A DNA stretch of 64,000 nt from Nannobrachium achirus (GCA_963921795.1 OY997647.1:57885370-57949369), one strand, 5' to 3'. Counted from the stretch's first letter, positions 41,936 through 53,554 are shown. Notes: generated by a model not told the origin, from the sequence alone. Numbers and translations are program-made.

Positions 41936-44900
41936 TTGATTGATTGATTGATTGAAGGCTTTATTAGAAGTTTGCATAGGAAAATGTACAGATTCATGAC
42001 GGTACAGTTCACTGGTACAAGGTCTACTAAAAGGAGATCCATGAAAAGACTAAGCTTATTTCAACAGGAAACCATTAAAGTATCTCATATAACATTGAAT
42101 GACAGACAAATAGAACACAGTACTATGCAGTAGATATGTAAAGAAAAAAAGAAAACAGTAGGTCTATACAATCAGTAAGTACAGTATATACAATATATAC
42201 AAGGAAGGGGCAGGTAACAGTAAGTCTAAACAATCAGTATGTACAGTATATACAAGGAAGGGGCAGGGAGGGTAGGGTTGGGCTAGGTTTTTACCAGTTG
42301 TGAACGGCTGCTGCCTGCAAGTGGTTTTTTAGGGCAATTTTAAAGGATGCTAGTGATCCACACTCCTTTATGGCCTTCGGTAAGGCATTCCACATTTTTG
42401 TGGTGTAGCAGAAGAACGAGTTCGACCCTTTCTTTGAGTTGACTCTGGGTTGAACGTGATCTGTGGCACTGCCTCTGGTGTTGTAATTATGGACATCCTT
42501 AACGTTTATAAAGTATTTTGACAGGTACTTGGGTATCATAGTGGTGTAGTGTATCTTGTACACCAGGCCCATTGCAAGTTGCTGTACTCTGTCATCTACT
42601 CTGAGCCACCCCACTCTTAACTGGTGAGTAGCGGTGAGGTGAGTCTGATTGGGAAGGTTAAGCAGGACCCTAATTAGTTTATTTTGGGCTGTTTGGAGTT
42701 TAGTTTTTAGGGCTTGTGGGGCATCACAATACCATACGTGGACTCCATAGTCAAAGAGGGGCTGGATTATTGCACCAGCTATGGTCTTCAGTGTGTTGAA
42801 GTTGACCATTGGGGCGATCCTCTGTAGGAAACGAGTTCGTTGGTTGATTTTTTGTATTACTTTTGAAGTCATCTTTTCGCTGGAAAGATTAGCTTCAAGG
42901 ATACATCCTAAGTAGGAGATTTCGTTTTTTCGTGTTATGACCTTGTCACCCACTTTGATTGTGAAGTTTTCTACCTTTTTGAGGTTATGATTTGATCCAA
43001 AGAGGATGGACTCGGTTTTGCCCAGGTGAATTGATAATTTGTTGTCGTTAAGCCATGTGCAGATCTTACTCAGTTCAGAGTTAAGTGTCTTTTCAACCTG
43101 CAAGTGGTCCTTGCCCGAGACTAGGAGAGCCGAGTCATCCGCGAACAGGAACAGGTTGCAGTCGCAAGCAGATGCCATGTCGTTCACGTATATTAGGAAC
43201 AACAGAGGTCCCAGTATGCTACCTTGGGGAACTCCACAGCTTACTGGGAGGGGGGGGGACAGGGTACCGTTAATCTCCACCACCTGTTCCCTCCCCACCA
43301 GGTAAGATTGCATCCAGCTCACTGCTGCGCTGTCAAGACCGATGGCTTTTAGTTTCTCAATCAGAATAGCATGATCCACGGTGTCAAATGCCTTCTGGAG
43401 GTCCATCATGACCATGCCACTATACTTGCCCTGATCCGCTTCGCGTTTGATTTGGTCAGTCAAATAGAGAAGGCATGTGTCAGTGGAATGGGATTTTCTG
43501 AATCCAGATTGGAACTCGTAAATCAGATTATTCTCATCGAGATATCTTGCAATCTGTTCGTAGACTATTTTCTCCATGACTTTGGATATGGAGCTAAGAA
43601 TGGAAACGGGGCGGTAGTTTCCAGGGTCTAGTTTGCTACCTTTTTTATGCAGGGGGGTTACTTTTGCTAGTTTGAAGTCCTGGGGGACATGACCCTGTTC
43701 GATGGAAAGGTTAATTATGTGGGTAATGATTGGAGCAATGGTGGCGGCTGAATCTCTGAGAAATCTAGCTGGGATTTTATCAAGGCCAGTGGCCTTGTGT
43801 TGAGGTAGGGCGCTCAATTTTTTAAACACTTCATCAGTTGTCACTGTGGAAAGTTTAAAACTGTCTTTACTGACGCCCAGTTTTTTGTAGAATGTATTAA
43901 CAAATTCTTCACCATACCGCCCAGATGGGGCGACCAGTCTTTTGACCAGTGAACGGGCTGTGGTGGTAAAGGTTTTGTTAAAATGGGTAGCCACTTCACC
44001 TTTGTCAGAAATGAGAGCGGCGTCCGTTTTGATGTTTATGTTGTGGCATATGGTTTTTGATTTTAAGCCTAATTGGTTGTTAAGCAACTTCCATAGGTCT
44101 CGTGGGTTGTTTTTGTATTCATCGATTTTGTCGTCGATGTAGTTTTTTTTGGCGGATCTAACTAGGGCGGTTGTCTGGTTTCTAAGTCTCTTGCATTGAG
44201 CAGTAAGATGCTCAATTTGTTTTTTGAGGTCATGGTTGAATTTTTTCTTGAGCTTTTTGCAGCACTTTCGTTTTTCATCGTATTTTTTGTCTCTGAGTTT
44301 AGCTGATTCTGCAATATCTGAGTTATACCATGGCTCTTGGCGGGCTTTAACCCTGGTGGTATTCAAGGGGGCCACGTCGTCTAGAGCATCGGTCAATTTG
44401 GTTTTGAAACCGCACCATGCTTCCTCGACATCTGTACACTGCAGCTCTGGGGAAAAGTCTACACCCGCTAGTTTGAGATTAAAAGCCTCACTGGAGTAGT
44501 TCTTCAGGCTTCTAGCAACGACAGTTCTGTGGCCACTAGCTTTGGGTTTGTGTATTTTCCGGGTAGAGTAGATCATATAATGATCACTAAGACCGCATAC
44601 AATAGCCCCGCTAGCGGTGACTTTGGACTTGTCAGTGGTTACGACGAGATCTATGAGGGTTTGAGAGTGCTCTGTCACCCTGGTGGGTACTGTGACAAGC
44701 TGAGTGAGGCTGTATTGATTGCATAACCCATCAAAGGACTTGAACATGGGTGCGTCTTTACGCAAAATGTCCACATTCCAGTCGCCCAAAATGTGACACT
44801 CAGTACCGTCCACCTTTGCTAAGCTCTCATCAAACAGCTCAAAGAAGTCATTCTGATCAGGTGGTCTATAGACAGCGCATACTAGTATGTTTTTTGCATG

Positions 44901-45400
44901 TTCAAAGATTACCTCAATCCATACAGTTTCAAGAGAACTGTGGTGTAAGTCTGGACGGGGCATAAAATTGACATCATTATGTACATACATGCAAACTCCG
45001 CCTCCATACCTGTTTCTATCATTTCTGATTACAGTATAGTTGGCAATTTCAATGCTAGCATCCGTAAACGAGTCATCAAGTTTAGTTTCAGAGAAGGATA
45101 AAATCTTTACCTTACCGTCATGAAACATTCCCTTAATTAACTCCAGCTTTTTGGGATTCAAGCTATTGATGTTTAAATGGACATGATGAAGACCTGGTTT
45201 AGCAAAAACAACAGAGTGCATGTTCTCTGTAGTGATCGAACCAACGTCGGAGCAGGGGGGCTCTTTGTCTTCAACCGAGACAGGAAAGTTTGTCAGGAAA
45301 CTCATGTCTTGTCTTGTCTTGTCTTGCATTGCATCCTCACCTGATGCAAGCATGTAGCCAACACGACTTATTAATCATCCTGACACTTTACCAGTCCCCA
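41936..45400 (-). mobile_element. CR1/L2-like LINE, nearly full coding region
   Basis: On the minus strand: endonuclease/reverse-transcriptase ORF, then about 350 bp of 3' UTR ending in TAATAAAGCC and a (TCAA)n tail at 41936-41956. A 4-bp microsatellite tail in place of poly(A) fits CR1/L2 types. Upstream the ORF begins in an ACAAG repeat, and no ORF1 is seen, so the 5' end is probably truncated near 45400. No TSD was identified. Confidence 0.85.
42291..45353 (-). CDS. LINE endonuclease/reverse transcriptase (ORF2-like)
   Basis: 1020 residues without a stop. APE-type endonuclease about 55-265: NINSL (61-65), SETKL (88-92), YRPP (162-165), GDWN (190-193), SDH (256-258). Reverse transcriptase about 510-790: YRPVS (580-584), catalytic D651 in MDLQKAFDTVD, GVPQGSILGP (707-716), FADD (737-740), then LGKT. 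The C-terminal part has YNTRGS and WNALPKAI, typical of CR1/L2-related elements. It nicks target DNA and copies its RNA. M17 (MSFLTNF) may be a better start, as residues 9-16 derive from an ACAAG repeat. All catalytic residues that I can identify are present. Confidence 0.9.
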   Translation of the reverse strand: MLASGEDAMQDKTRQDMSFLTNFPVSVEDKEPPCSDVGSITTENMHSVVFAKPGLHHVHLNINSLNPKKLELIKGMFHDGKVKILSFSETKLDDSFTDASIEIANYTVIRNDRNRYGGGVCMYVHNDVNFMPRPDLHHSSLETVWIEVIFEHAKNILVCAVYRPPDQNDFFELFDESLAKVDGTECHILGDWNVDILRKDAPMFKSFDGLCNQYSLTQLVTVPTRVTEHSQTLIDLVVTTDKSKVTASGAIVCGLSDHYMIYSTRKIHKPKASGHRTVVARSLKNYSSEAFNLKLAGVDFSPELQCTDVEEAWCGFKTKLTDALDDVAPLNTTRVKARQEPWYNSDIAESAKLRDKKYDEKRKCCKKLKKKFNHDLKKQIEHLTAQCKRLRNQTTALVRSAKKNYIDDKIDEYKNNPRDLWKLLNNQLGLKSKTICHNINIKTDAALISDKGEVATHFNKTFTTTARSLVKRLVAPSGRYGEEFVNTFYKKLGVSKDSFKLSTVTTDEVFKKLSALPQHKATGLDKIPARFLRDSAATIAPIITHIINLSIEQGHVPQDFKLAKVTPLHKKGSKLDPGNYRPVSILSSISKVMEKIVYEQIARYLDENNLIYEFQSGFRKSHSTDTCLLYLTDQIKREADQGKYSGMVMMDLQKAFDTVDHAILIEKLKAIGLDSAAVSWMQSYLVGREQVVEINGTLSPPLPVSCGVPQGSILGPLLFLIYVNDMASACDCNLFLFADDSALLVSGKDHLQVEKTLNSELSKICTWLNDNKLSIHLGKTESILFGSNHNLKKVENFTIKVGDKVITRKNEISYLGCILEANLSSEKMTSKVIQKINQRTRFLQRIAPMVNFNTLKTIAGAIIQPLFDYGVHVWYCDAPQALKTKLQTAQNKLIRVLLNLPNQTHLTATHQLRVGWLRVDDRVQQLAMGLVYKIHYTTMIPKYLSKYFINVKDVHNYNTRGSATDHVQPRVNSKKGSNSFFCYTTKMWNALPKAIKECGSLASFKIALKNHLQAAAVHNW

Positions 45401-45416
45401 AAATAATTCAAACAAA

Positions 45417-45444
45417 TGCTTTATTATTATTATTATTATTATTG
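45417..45444. repeat. (TTA)n microsatellite
   Basis: About nine TTA/ATT units just upstream of the LINE 5' border. Confidence 0.9.
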
Positions 45445-45805
45445 AATATTTAGGATAGATTATGTACACATGATAACCAAAATACTAAATGTGCCACGGA
45501 CATGTCCGTGCCACAGGCACGTTTGTCCGTGTACAGACATGTTGATGACCCCTGCCGATGTAGATCGGCTATTTGAAGTATTTTAAAATGTTTTCCAAAA
45601 TATAAAAGAAAAAGGCAAAGAAGTTTATAGGGATAGGGGTACAGTCAGCTGGAGTAAGGCCACTGTGGCCTCAGGTCATGCCATTGGTTTGAGGGGCACA
45701 AGGCCAAACTGAGGGGCAACGACGGCCATGGCCTTCATGGCCTCCCTGAAATTCCTGCCCAGGGACCCCCAAGAAGCAAAATTTGAGTTACAAATGTTGG
45801 CTTAA

Positions 45806-46345
45806 ACCAGTAAGACGGGAGATCGCAGCGTGATTTTAGGCCAAAATGTGTAGGAGCAGTGTCCAAAAAAAAATCGGCCTGATGGTGGCGCTATATGGGA
45901 CAGATCCATGTTGATGAGATGAGTGTAGACATACTGTGTAGCGATTTGCGTGATTTTAGGGCAAAATCTGTAGGAGTAGTGTCCAAAAATGTGTTTTAAA
46001 AAATCGGCCTGAAGGTGGCGCTAAATGGAACAGGTCCATGTTGATGACATGAGTGTAGACATACTGTGTACCGATTTGCGTGATTTTAGGGCAAAGATTG
46101 TAGGAGCCGTGTCCAAAAATGTGTTTTGCAAGAATCAGCCTCATGGTGGCGCTAGAAGAGGGCCATGTGAGAATTGATGGGTGGAGGTTGTGGTTTGCCA
46201 GGCAAGGAGTGTGTGTGGAAAATTTCACATGGATAGGGGCAACGATGGCGGAGATATGAGCAGGGCAAAAGTGTGACGTGACTGACTGACTGACGGACAG
46301 ACAGCCGGTGGAGGTTTTGATAGTAAATGCGACCTGACGGTCGCA
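45806..46345 (-). mobile_element. Family A (HINE-like) copy 4
   Basis: ACCAGTAAGACGGGAG at the left (stem partly lost) and TGCGACCTGACGGTCGCA at the right. Three successive blocks contain ATCTGTAGGAGYAGTGTCC and GGTGGCGCTA. Inserted in a hAT copy inside a run of A without added bases, so no TSD. Confidence 0.8.
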
Positions 46346-46432
46346 AAAATACATATATTCAAAGATTTGCACACATTTTCACGACTTTTCGAAAATAGCA
46401 GCTGTGAGCTTGTATATCTGCTATTTTTCCCC

Positions 46433-48445
46433 CCCTTGTGAGTCTGTACGGCGGTGTATAGCTTACCACCGCGGTACCGACTCTGATAGAGGCATCCGTT
46501 TCATGTGGTTATGCTTCTGGGCTGATAAAAAAAGGGATCCGTCTCAAGTTGTGTAGATGTTGAAGCCGTAGGCCTACTCATAGACATGTTGCTCGGGTCT
46601 GCCTACATGCATTGTAGATGTGTGTGACCTGCATTGTATTTCACTAGAGGTTCGCGGCCTTCGGCCGCTCACATCTAGAGTCCACGCCCGCTTCTTTACT
46701 AAAAAACCTCCGGGCGCTCAGGCAGGACTGCTCTATATTTGATCATTGATGCTTGTCTTGTAGCGGGGACTCTGCTGCCGTGCTCTGCACTCACTTGTGG
46801 AGGCAGCAGCAAGCAGCACATGCAAACACAGTGGTGTCAAATTTCACTCTCTCTTTCTCTTGCTTGCTCGCCCCCCTTCCCCTGTTGCCTCCTCTCTCTC
46901 GTGCTTAGCAAATGAGCGGACGGCATAGGGTTATGGGCGGTATTCCTTACGTCCTGACGACTACCGACTACCTATGCGACGACTACCTATGCGACTACCT
47001 ATGAATTGAACTCGATGTAAAGGGGGCGTGCCAGTGGGATGAGGCAATAAGCCCATTGTAAATATAAGATGCTAGTTTTACAACAGCATACAGACTTACT
47101 TAAGAGGCCTAATTTATGCTCTGTCACACAACGTTGCATCCAGCGTTGCCAGATTCCGTTTTAGAAATAAGTGTCCATGGGTCTCTGAAAACTATCCCAA
47201 AAGAAGCAATTAGGCCACATGAACACTTTAAACCTATATATACATTGGCTATTTGAAAATAGAAGATCTACAAGCTCGCACCGCAATGCGTTGTGAGAAT
47301 CTTGGAAAAATTGTTATGGCCTACACAAATCTTGTACATGGGATCCCTAATATTTTCAGTCCGCCGACAAATACATCCAATTTGGGGGTACTTGTTTGAG
47401 AACCCAAATAAGCCCAAATAAGCAACTCCACTTCGGAAACAAGCCCAAAAATAAGCTTATAATAAGCATTAAGAAGACATGGCAACACTGGTTGTTTGCC
47501 GAAAGTAGCAGCGAAGCAACACTGTTGTGCGACGAAGTATGATTCCGGGTTTACCAGAACAGCTTTCCTTGAAATTATCCTTGCACTTTGAGGCGCTGCA
47601 GGGAGCTGTTGTGCTTCAGTTAATACTATGATACTTCTTCTTTTCGCTATTTCTGATATAGGCCTAATGCTTCTCTGAACATCAACAGCATTTCAACATT
47701 TGAAGCTCTTACCGGAGTCTGTTATTCATGCTTTAAAGGAGAAGTGTACACCTAATCCCTATATACTGGCTGTATCAGTCCTCCAGCGGGTCTCTATTAT
47801 TACCCTCTACATTAAATATCACCACATTGTGACGCATTTCGGCGCTTTGTGAGCTTGTAGATCTGGTGTTTCCCTGTTCACGTACGTTTAAAAGCAATAT
47901 GTGACCTCTTCACATTGTTAATCATTGTTACCTACTGCAGGTTCAAAGTAATTATACACCAGCAGTGGCCTCAATTACTGAATTGAGGCCAATGTTTTAG
48001 ATTAGTAGGTTAAACTGAAAATGGTTAAACATTTAACCATTTTACTCCTCTTAAAAGGACATTTTCAATTCATAGAATTAAACATTTACAGTGCCACACT
48101 GGTGTGCTCGTGAATAAGACATAACAAAAGGGAGGGTTTTCCTCCAATGAGCAGTCATATCACTTGGCACCTGAATAAAGTATGACTCACCCTCTCGTTG
48201 CAGTCTCTCTCTCTGTAGTAGGCCCACGGCCTGTTTGAAATGTACACTTTACTGTACTCTGCTTCACTGACCTAGAAAGACACTCCTTACTCTGGGAGCT
48301 CAGATGCAAAGTGAAGCTTACCCCACATCTGTCTGGGAGGGCTTACGTTCAGTGCTCATTCTGTGGAAAATTGGACCTCCTGGCTGATGCTGAGAGAGGT
48401 TGAGAGCCAAAGGTAAAACAAATACTGTCACTTTCATTTAGCAAA

Positions 48446-48446
<1 letters not shown>
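46433..48446. other. No gene seen; GC-rich strip and hairpin remnants
   Basis: GGCCTTCGGCCGCTCACATCT at about 46651 and CTAGAGTCCACGCCCGCTTC at 46674 recur in part at 49505 and, inverted, near 52171-52200, indicating another repeat family. Hairpin remnants lie at about 47253-47300 and 47843-47870. No gene is supported in these 2 kb. Confidence 0.5.

Positions 48447-48510
<64 letters not shown>
48447..48510. repeat. (CA)n microsatellite
   Basis: About 32 CA units. Confidence 0.96.
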
Positions 48511-48654
48511 TCTCTTTCTTATAGAGTAGTAGAGTGCAGAGACAGAAAACCAACGCCAGGGAGTCTGATTTGAACCATGGTCCTGGCATCTCACAAGGAG
48601 CATGTGGTCCGTCCACTAACTGGCCCACCAATTATACCCCCAAAAGAATAGAGG

Positions 48655-49055
48655 AAAACTCGACCTAAAACAAACCCGACCCAAACTCGTTTCCCAACGG
48701 GTCTGTGGCCTGTGGTCCCTGGAACAAAATAGTTTGCAATAGGGGTCCATCCGTGGAACAAAATATTTTGAGATGGGGGTCCGTGGCCAAAAACACATTT
48801 TGGGGGTCCTTAACCACATTCTACAAATGTCTTCTAAATCATAACAATTTTCTGAAAATGTTGCCATCAGTGTTTCTCAAACTTTGTCATGTGAAGGACC
48901 CCCAGAATGATATGTATTTGGACCCCCATCGCAAAATATTTTGTTCCAGGGACCCCCAGAAGCAAAGATTTGATTTTGGTCGATTCTACATCTAGCTTAA
49001 GGCCACAGACCCGTTGGGAAACGAGTTTGGGTCGAGTTTGTTTTAGGTCGAGTTT
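48655..49055. mobile_element. Foldback element derived from hAT-like sequence
   Basis: Outer arms 48655-48711 and 49000-49055 are near-perfect inverses: AAAACTCGACCTAAAACAAA against TTTGTTTTAGGTCGAGTTTT. The inner parts also pair (AACAAAATATTTTGAGATGG against its inverse). The inner sequence is that of the CAGGGGCGTCA hAT family (AGGACCCCCAGAATGATATG), so the foldback seems to have arisen from inverted copies of that element. Confidence 0.87.
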
Positions 49056-49063
49056 TTCTGTTA

Positions 49064-49091
49064 CCCCCCCCCCCCCCCCCCCAAAAAAAAA
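49064..49091. repeat. Poly-C then poly-A run
   Basis: 19 C followed by 9 A, directly after the foldback. Confidence 0.95.
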
Positions 49092-49538
49092 ATGACTACA
49101 GCAATGATACAGAAATAGTAATACGTAGTACTTTTACATCATTGCAGATAAAATGTCATTGCCACAAAACCATTTGTGCTTCATACTGTAGCTTCACACA
49201 TTAATGCATGAACTCAGTTCCCTCCAAACATACTCTTCCTCTAAATCTTATCTCCCATCATGTTGCAGAATGTGGAAATGTCTATACTATAGTAAGACTG
49301 CAGGATGAGTGAGGATGGAAATAAATACTTCATTGTGTTATATACAGTGCGTGACTAATTTTCAGATTCATACAAGAATCTGCAATTACACTGAAACCCA
49401 GATGGGGTTTTCCATAAATAGCCACTCGCTAGCTGCAGCTTTGTGCTTTGCTCTTAACTCTCATAGTCACACAAATGCCCGGAAACGTGACATGTTGTAG
49501 TCCACTAGAGTCCACGCCCGCTTCTTTACTAAAAAACT
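49092..49538. other. No gene seen
   Basis: No supported gene. Confidence 0.5.
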
Positions 49539-49650
49539 TTTTTTTTCAAAAAAAAAAAGTTTTTTGAAAAAATAATAATAATAATAATTAAAAAAAGTTA
49601 AAAAATAAATAAAAAATAAAAAAAAATTGGGGGGGGGGGGGGGGGGGGGG
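49539..49650. repeat. A/T-rich strip ending in a 22-G run
   Basis: T- and A-runs, (AAT)n, and G at 49629-49650. Confidence 0.93.
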
Positions 49651-49652
49651 AA

Positions 49653-49786
49653 CTATTGTGGCGGAACTATTGTGGCGGAACTATTGTGGCGCAGCGCACG
49701 TTTCCGGTCGGACATATTTGACCGCCGGACGCACTTCCGGTTGAGGTGAAAGAGAAAAGTGGAAAGTTGTGAGCTAACTATTAGCT

Positions 49787-49845
<59 letters not shown>

Positions 49846-50075
49846 CTGGCTACTTCCCCCTCGGTTGAAATTTGATCCGCCGGTCCCATAGCTGGGAATA
49901 CGAGCCAATGGACGGCGGTCACCATGGCAACGGGGGGCCAATGATAGAGTTATGGGCGGCAACACCGTACGCTCTACCTATGAGTTGAAGTCGATGTAAA
50001 GGGGGCGTGAATGGGCTTGGAAGTGGGATGCGGCTCTTAGAGGAATGTATATATAAGATTGGTTCTCCACAATGG
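49653..50075 (+). repeat. Left member of an inverted repeat pair
   Basis: Inverse of 53555-53935. Shared words: GTGAGCTAACTATTAGCTA, GGGAATACGAGCCAATGG, GAGTTATGGGCGG, GGAAGTGGGATGCGGCTC. Includes (TG)n at 49793-49844. At the left border AACTATTGTGGCGG is repeated three times. The pair encloses 3.5 kb. Confidence 0.82.
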
Positions 50076-50980
50076 GCTAAGTGGTGCCCTTTGGGGAAAG
50101 ATATGATGTGATGATGCCACTAAATTGCTCCATTCAGAGTGTATGGAATTATTTATTCATCCTGTGGAAACCGTGATTGCAACACGATATGACAGGACAT
50201 CAGACATCATGATATGTGTATGTTTTATTTGTTTCACCTTTATTTTATCAGGAATTCTCCCCTTGAGATTCAACATGTATTTTATTCACTTATGCACTGT
50301 AACAAGTTTCACATAAAATAAAATAAAACAAACTAAAAATACATACTGTGAAGGTTGACCAAGCGGCCCAGTCCAAAGATGCACCTTTGGAGGTTTTTAA
50401 CCAAACATCTTCCAGTCTTTCAGTGCTATATAGTGAGGGCTTGATACAAAGACTTACAAAAATATGGAATATGAAAACATTTGACAGCAACTAAACAGCA
50501 AGAGAAACCTGGGAACTTGAGAAACTGGGAACAGGTGACAGCTCGGCAGCTCTCCCCAAGGTGCTTACAGCTCATTGCTCCAAGTCCAATTGAATCACTG
50601 CCTCTCCAGCCTTCCTTTTGTCCTTGGCAATACTATATATGAGAAAACAGTTCTGTAATTGGTAAACCCTTAACTCAACTTGACTTACACAATTACCCGG
50701 TTTTACTAAAACAAATTCAAATACATTTCCAGCACCACATCAAGATAACAGAACATAAAGAAAACATTGTTTCTTCATTAAACAGACGTCCCTCCTGTTC
50801 TATAGCAATTACCCTCCCCCACTCAATCAAGACTATCACCATTACTGCAGGAGAGACGGGTTCCAATCACTCATAATTAAACACAATTGACAATATACCA
50901 AAATGCTGTTAAAACCCATGCAAAGTACTTGTGTTCTCTTAGGCTGCACTCACACTGGAAAGCACCATGTTGTGTGATAG
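50076..50980. other. No gene seen
   Basis: AT-rich with no recognisable element. Confidence 0.5.
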
Positions 50981-51175
50981 TTGTGTGGGGGAGGCGGGGG
51001 GCAGAGACAGCACAATGCATTCCGGATGGAAGTCTAGTGGTTTGAAGTCTAGTGCGTGTTGTGTGCTTGTTGGATGGTGCTCTGTGCAACCACAGGACTC
51101 TCACTAGACTTCAAACCACTAGACTTCCATCCGCAATGCATTGTGCTGTCTCTGCCCCCCGCCTCCCCCACACAA
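50981..51175. repeat. Hairpin with about 74-bp arms
   Basis: TTGTGTGGGGGAGGCGGGGG on the left, CCCCCCGCCTCCCCCACACAA on the right. Arms 50981-51054 and 51102-51175 also share CACAATGCATT and GAAGTCTAGTGG words, with a loop of about 47 bp and few mismatches. Confidence 0.9.
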
Positions 51176-52019
51176 CTCTCACTCAACTTAGTGCCTGACT
51201 GTCTGTGGGAAGCCTTACAATGCACTGTGAGGTACACATACTAAAATATAACAACATGCAAAAATTATGTCCATTCACACTATCTTCCAAGCCGACCGGC
51301 AAGGTTAGTCAAATGGAAATGCAGTTAACCCTTTCTATGAAGGCCATGTCTATAAATGTTTATGTTTATTAAAGGACATTTTCATTTGAAATGCTTATTA
51401 GAGACTCATGAATAATCCTCTAGTCTTCCTGAGTTCCTGAACAAAGCAAATACAATACAGAGTGACATGCAATTAAAAATACATACTAAAGTATGAAAAC
51501 AATCAAAAAATGAATAGTTAACATTATAAATCAAATCAAAGCCTCACAATGTATAAATAAATACACTGTATAATGTCAGGTATCACAATTTGCCATTATA
51601 ATATAGCACATTATACACTTGAGCATCCTAGGCCCAGCCATATACACAGGCTGTCACAGAGACTGTACTGCACACGCAGACCATCCTGATCTTATCAGTT
51701 GTGGCGCCTAGAAAAGGCATGGTGTGACCTTTAGGTCAACCCTCATCAGTGCAGGCTAGTGTCAAGTCACTGTAACTCTCAGGGTGAAAGAGCTAGTGCT
51801 GCTATAGTGCATTAACGTAACCATACTAGAATTTCGGGCCCCCTTTGGGGGCCCTCAAATCACGGTATACCAGCAATCAAATGGATTTGTAATGGGTTTT
51901 TGAGGGAAAAAAAAGTTTTTTGAAAAAAAAAAAAGTTTTGGCCTAATTGTGTTATTATTATTACTATAATAGGCCTGCCAATGTTTTATTTTCATTATTT
52001 CAATGTTTTCATTTTAGCA
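51176..52019. other. No gene seen
   Basis: Contains the inverse words GGGCCCCCTTTGGGGGCCC at about 51836 (a short palindrome). No gene. Confidence 0.5.
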
Positions 52020-52041
52020 ACACACACACACACACACACCC

Positions 52042-52135
<94 letters not shown>
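52020..52135. repeat. (CA)n microsatellite, long
   Basis: Over 50 CA units with one CCCTA interruption. Confidence 0.97.
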
Positions 52136-52140
<5 letters not shown>

Positions 52141-52464
52141 GACAGTATGTTGCTGTGAAGAGGTGAGTGGGCCGAACTCTAGATGTGAGTGGCCCGAAGG
52201 GCCGCCAACCTCTCCCCTCTCAGAGCGGAGCAGAGGCAGTCAGATCATCTTGTCCATTGTTGAATCTGAAGCCTGGTTCCCGATAGTAACACAGACAGTA
52301 CATTTGTAGCGGTGTAGCCTATTTGTATATTGTGATTAGTGGCTACTGGTGCGCAACACACATCAACAGGTCCATGAGTGTTCGCGTGCGCAAGCCACGC
52401 ACTCACACAGGGAGGAGGCGACGGACTATTTTGCTCTCTCTTTTTTTCTCTCTCCGTCTATTCT

Positions 52465-52536
<72 letters not shown>

Positions 52537-52858
52537 GACAGTATGTTGCTGTGAAGAGGTGAGTGGGCCGAACTCTAGATGTGAGTGGCCCGAAGGGCCG
52601 CCAACCTCTCCCCTCTCAGAGCGGAGCAGAGGCAGTCAGATCATCTTGTCCATTGTTGAATCTGAAGCCTGGTTCCCGATAGTAACACAGACACATTTGT
52701 AGCGGTGTAGCCTATTTGTATATTGTGATTAGTGGCTACTGGTGCGCAACACACATCAACAGGTCCATGAGTGTTCGCGTGCGCAAGCCACGCACTCACA
52801 CAGGGAAGAGGCGACGGACTATTTTGCTCTCTCTTTTTTTCTCTCTCCGTCTATTCTC
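52131..52858 (+). repeat. Tandem duplication, unit about 390 bp
   Basis: 52131-52459 and 52523-52858 are almost identical, each opening GACAGACAGTATGTTGCTG and closing CTCTCTCCGTCTATTCTCA. Each is preceded by (CA)n (52020-52135; 52469-52531). Differences are a few bases (for example AGTAC present only in the first). The CA tracts may have mediated the duplication. Confidence 0.9.
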
Positions 52859-53554
52859 ACAGCTCAAATGAGTGTGTGCACTGCCCGCTAGCTATGAGTT
52901 GAAGTCGATGTAAAGGGGGCGTGTATGGCGTTCTACCGACATCGGAGCTAGCTATGAGTTGAAGTCGATGTAAAGGGGCGGGTATGGCTTTGGAAGTGGG
53001 ATGCGGCTCTAAGAAAAATGTAATAGTAGATGATATCGGTTAAGTTTTAGTGCATTGGAATTCAAATCGGCCTGCTTACTTTCATTTATAAATGTCGGCT
53101 TAAAATAGGTTATTTTCTTTTTTATCTAATGCGTTTATGTCTTGGAACAGGTTTTATAGCAGATATTTACAAATGATAATGTATAACCTATTTGCATAAA
53201 TGATGTTTTTAAATTACACATATAGGGCAGAACTATTATTGTTCACCACACAATACTTACAAATACATACTAACTGCTACACTATGCACTGTACTGTATG
53301 TACAGCATGTCTTTGATGGTGCATCAAGACCTTATCTGTTCATGCAAAATGGGTAGAGCGATAATGAACAGCTGTCATACATACGCCTAACGGGGGGCGC
53401 TCTCCATTCCGACATGTCGCCACTCCGACATTGACTTCTTATTGTCGGAGTGGCAACACTTCCATAGAGGTTAGGGTTAGTTAGGGTTAGGTATAGACAT
53501 GATGATGTCGTGATGGAGACATGTCAGAATGGAGACATGCAACCATCTTATCTT
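52859..53554. other. No gene seen; small palindromes
   Basis: CGATGTAAAGGGG words repeat at about 52906 and 52966. A small hairpin CCACTCCGACA/TGTCGGAGTGG lies at about 53418-53452. GTTAGGGTTAG words near 53470-53490 are too few to be telomeric. Confidence 0.55.

Larger units (their letters stand above)
40731..45762. mobile_element. Inserted element with CAGGCCTAGAC / AATTCCTG ends, itself hosting the LINE
   Basis: Left part carries AGGGGCAAGGCCACTTGGCC; right part has GGCCACTGTGGCCTC and GGCAACGACGGCCATGG, giving loosely inverted GGCC-rich ends. Internally there are split hairpin arms (about 41463 and 45547), a GC-rich strip at about 41160-41370 and the LINE. The frame at 41613-41939 shows no domain. 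CAG/CTG ends suggest hAT, but the TSD is not clear. Confidence 0.5.
40429..46432 (-). mobile_element. hAT element of the CAGGGGCGTCA family, split by later insertions and truncated
   Basis: Pieces at 40429-40730, about 45763-45805 and 46346-46432 join in the order of the intact copy 24734-25211 read in reverse. The first has CAGGGGTGTCG at its end and the hairpin 40488-40561. The last holds a second hairpin remnant at about 46395-46428. The other terminus is lost. Two insertions separate the pieces: 40731-45762 and family A at 45806-46345. Confidence 0.75.

Noticed and set aside
41613-41939. 108-codon frame upstream of the LINE tail
   Set aside because: No recognisable motif; lies in an old element and may be non-coding or the antisense of a decayed exon.
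53466-53492. Telomeric repeats (GTTAGG words), also near 30585
   Set aside because: Only two or three imperfect units, a common chance word in fish DNA.
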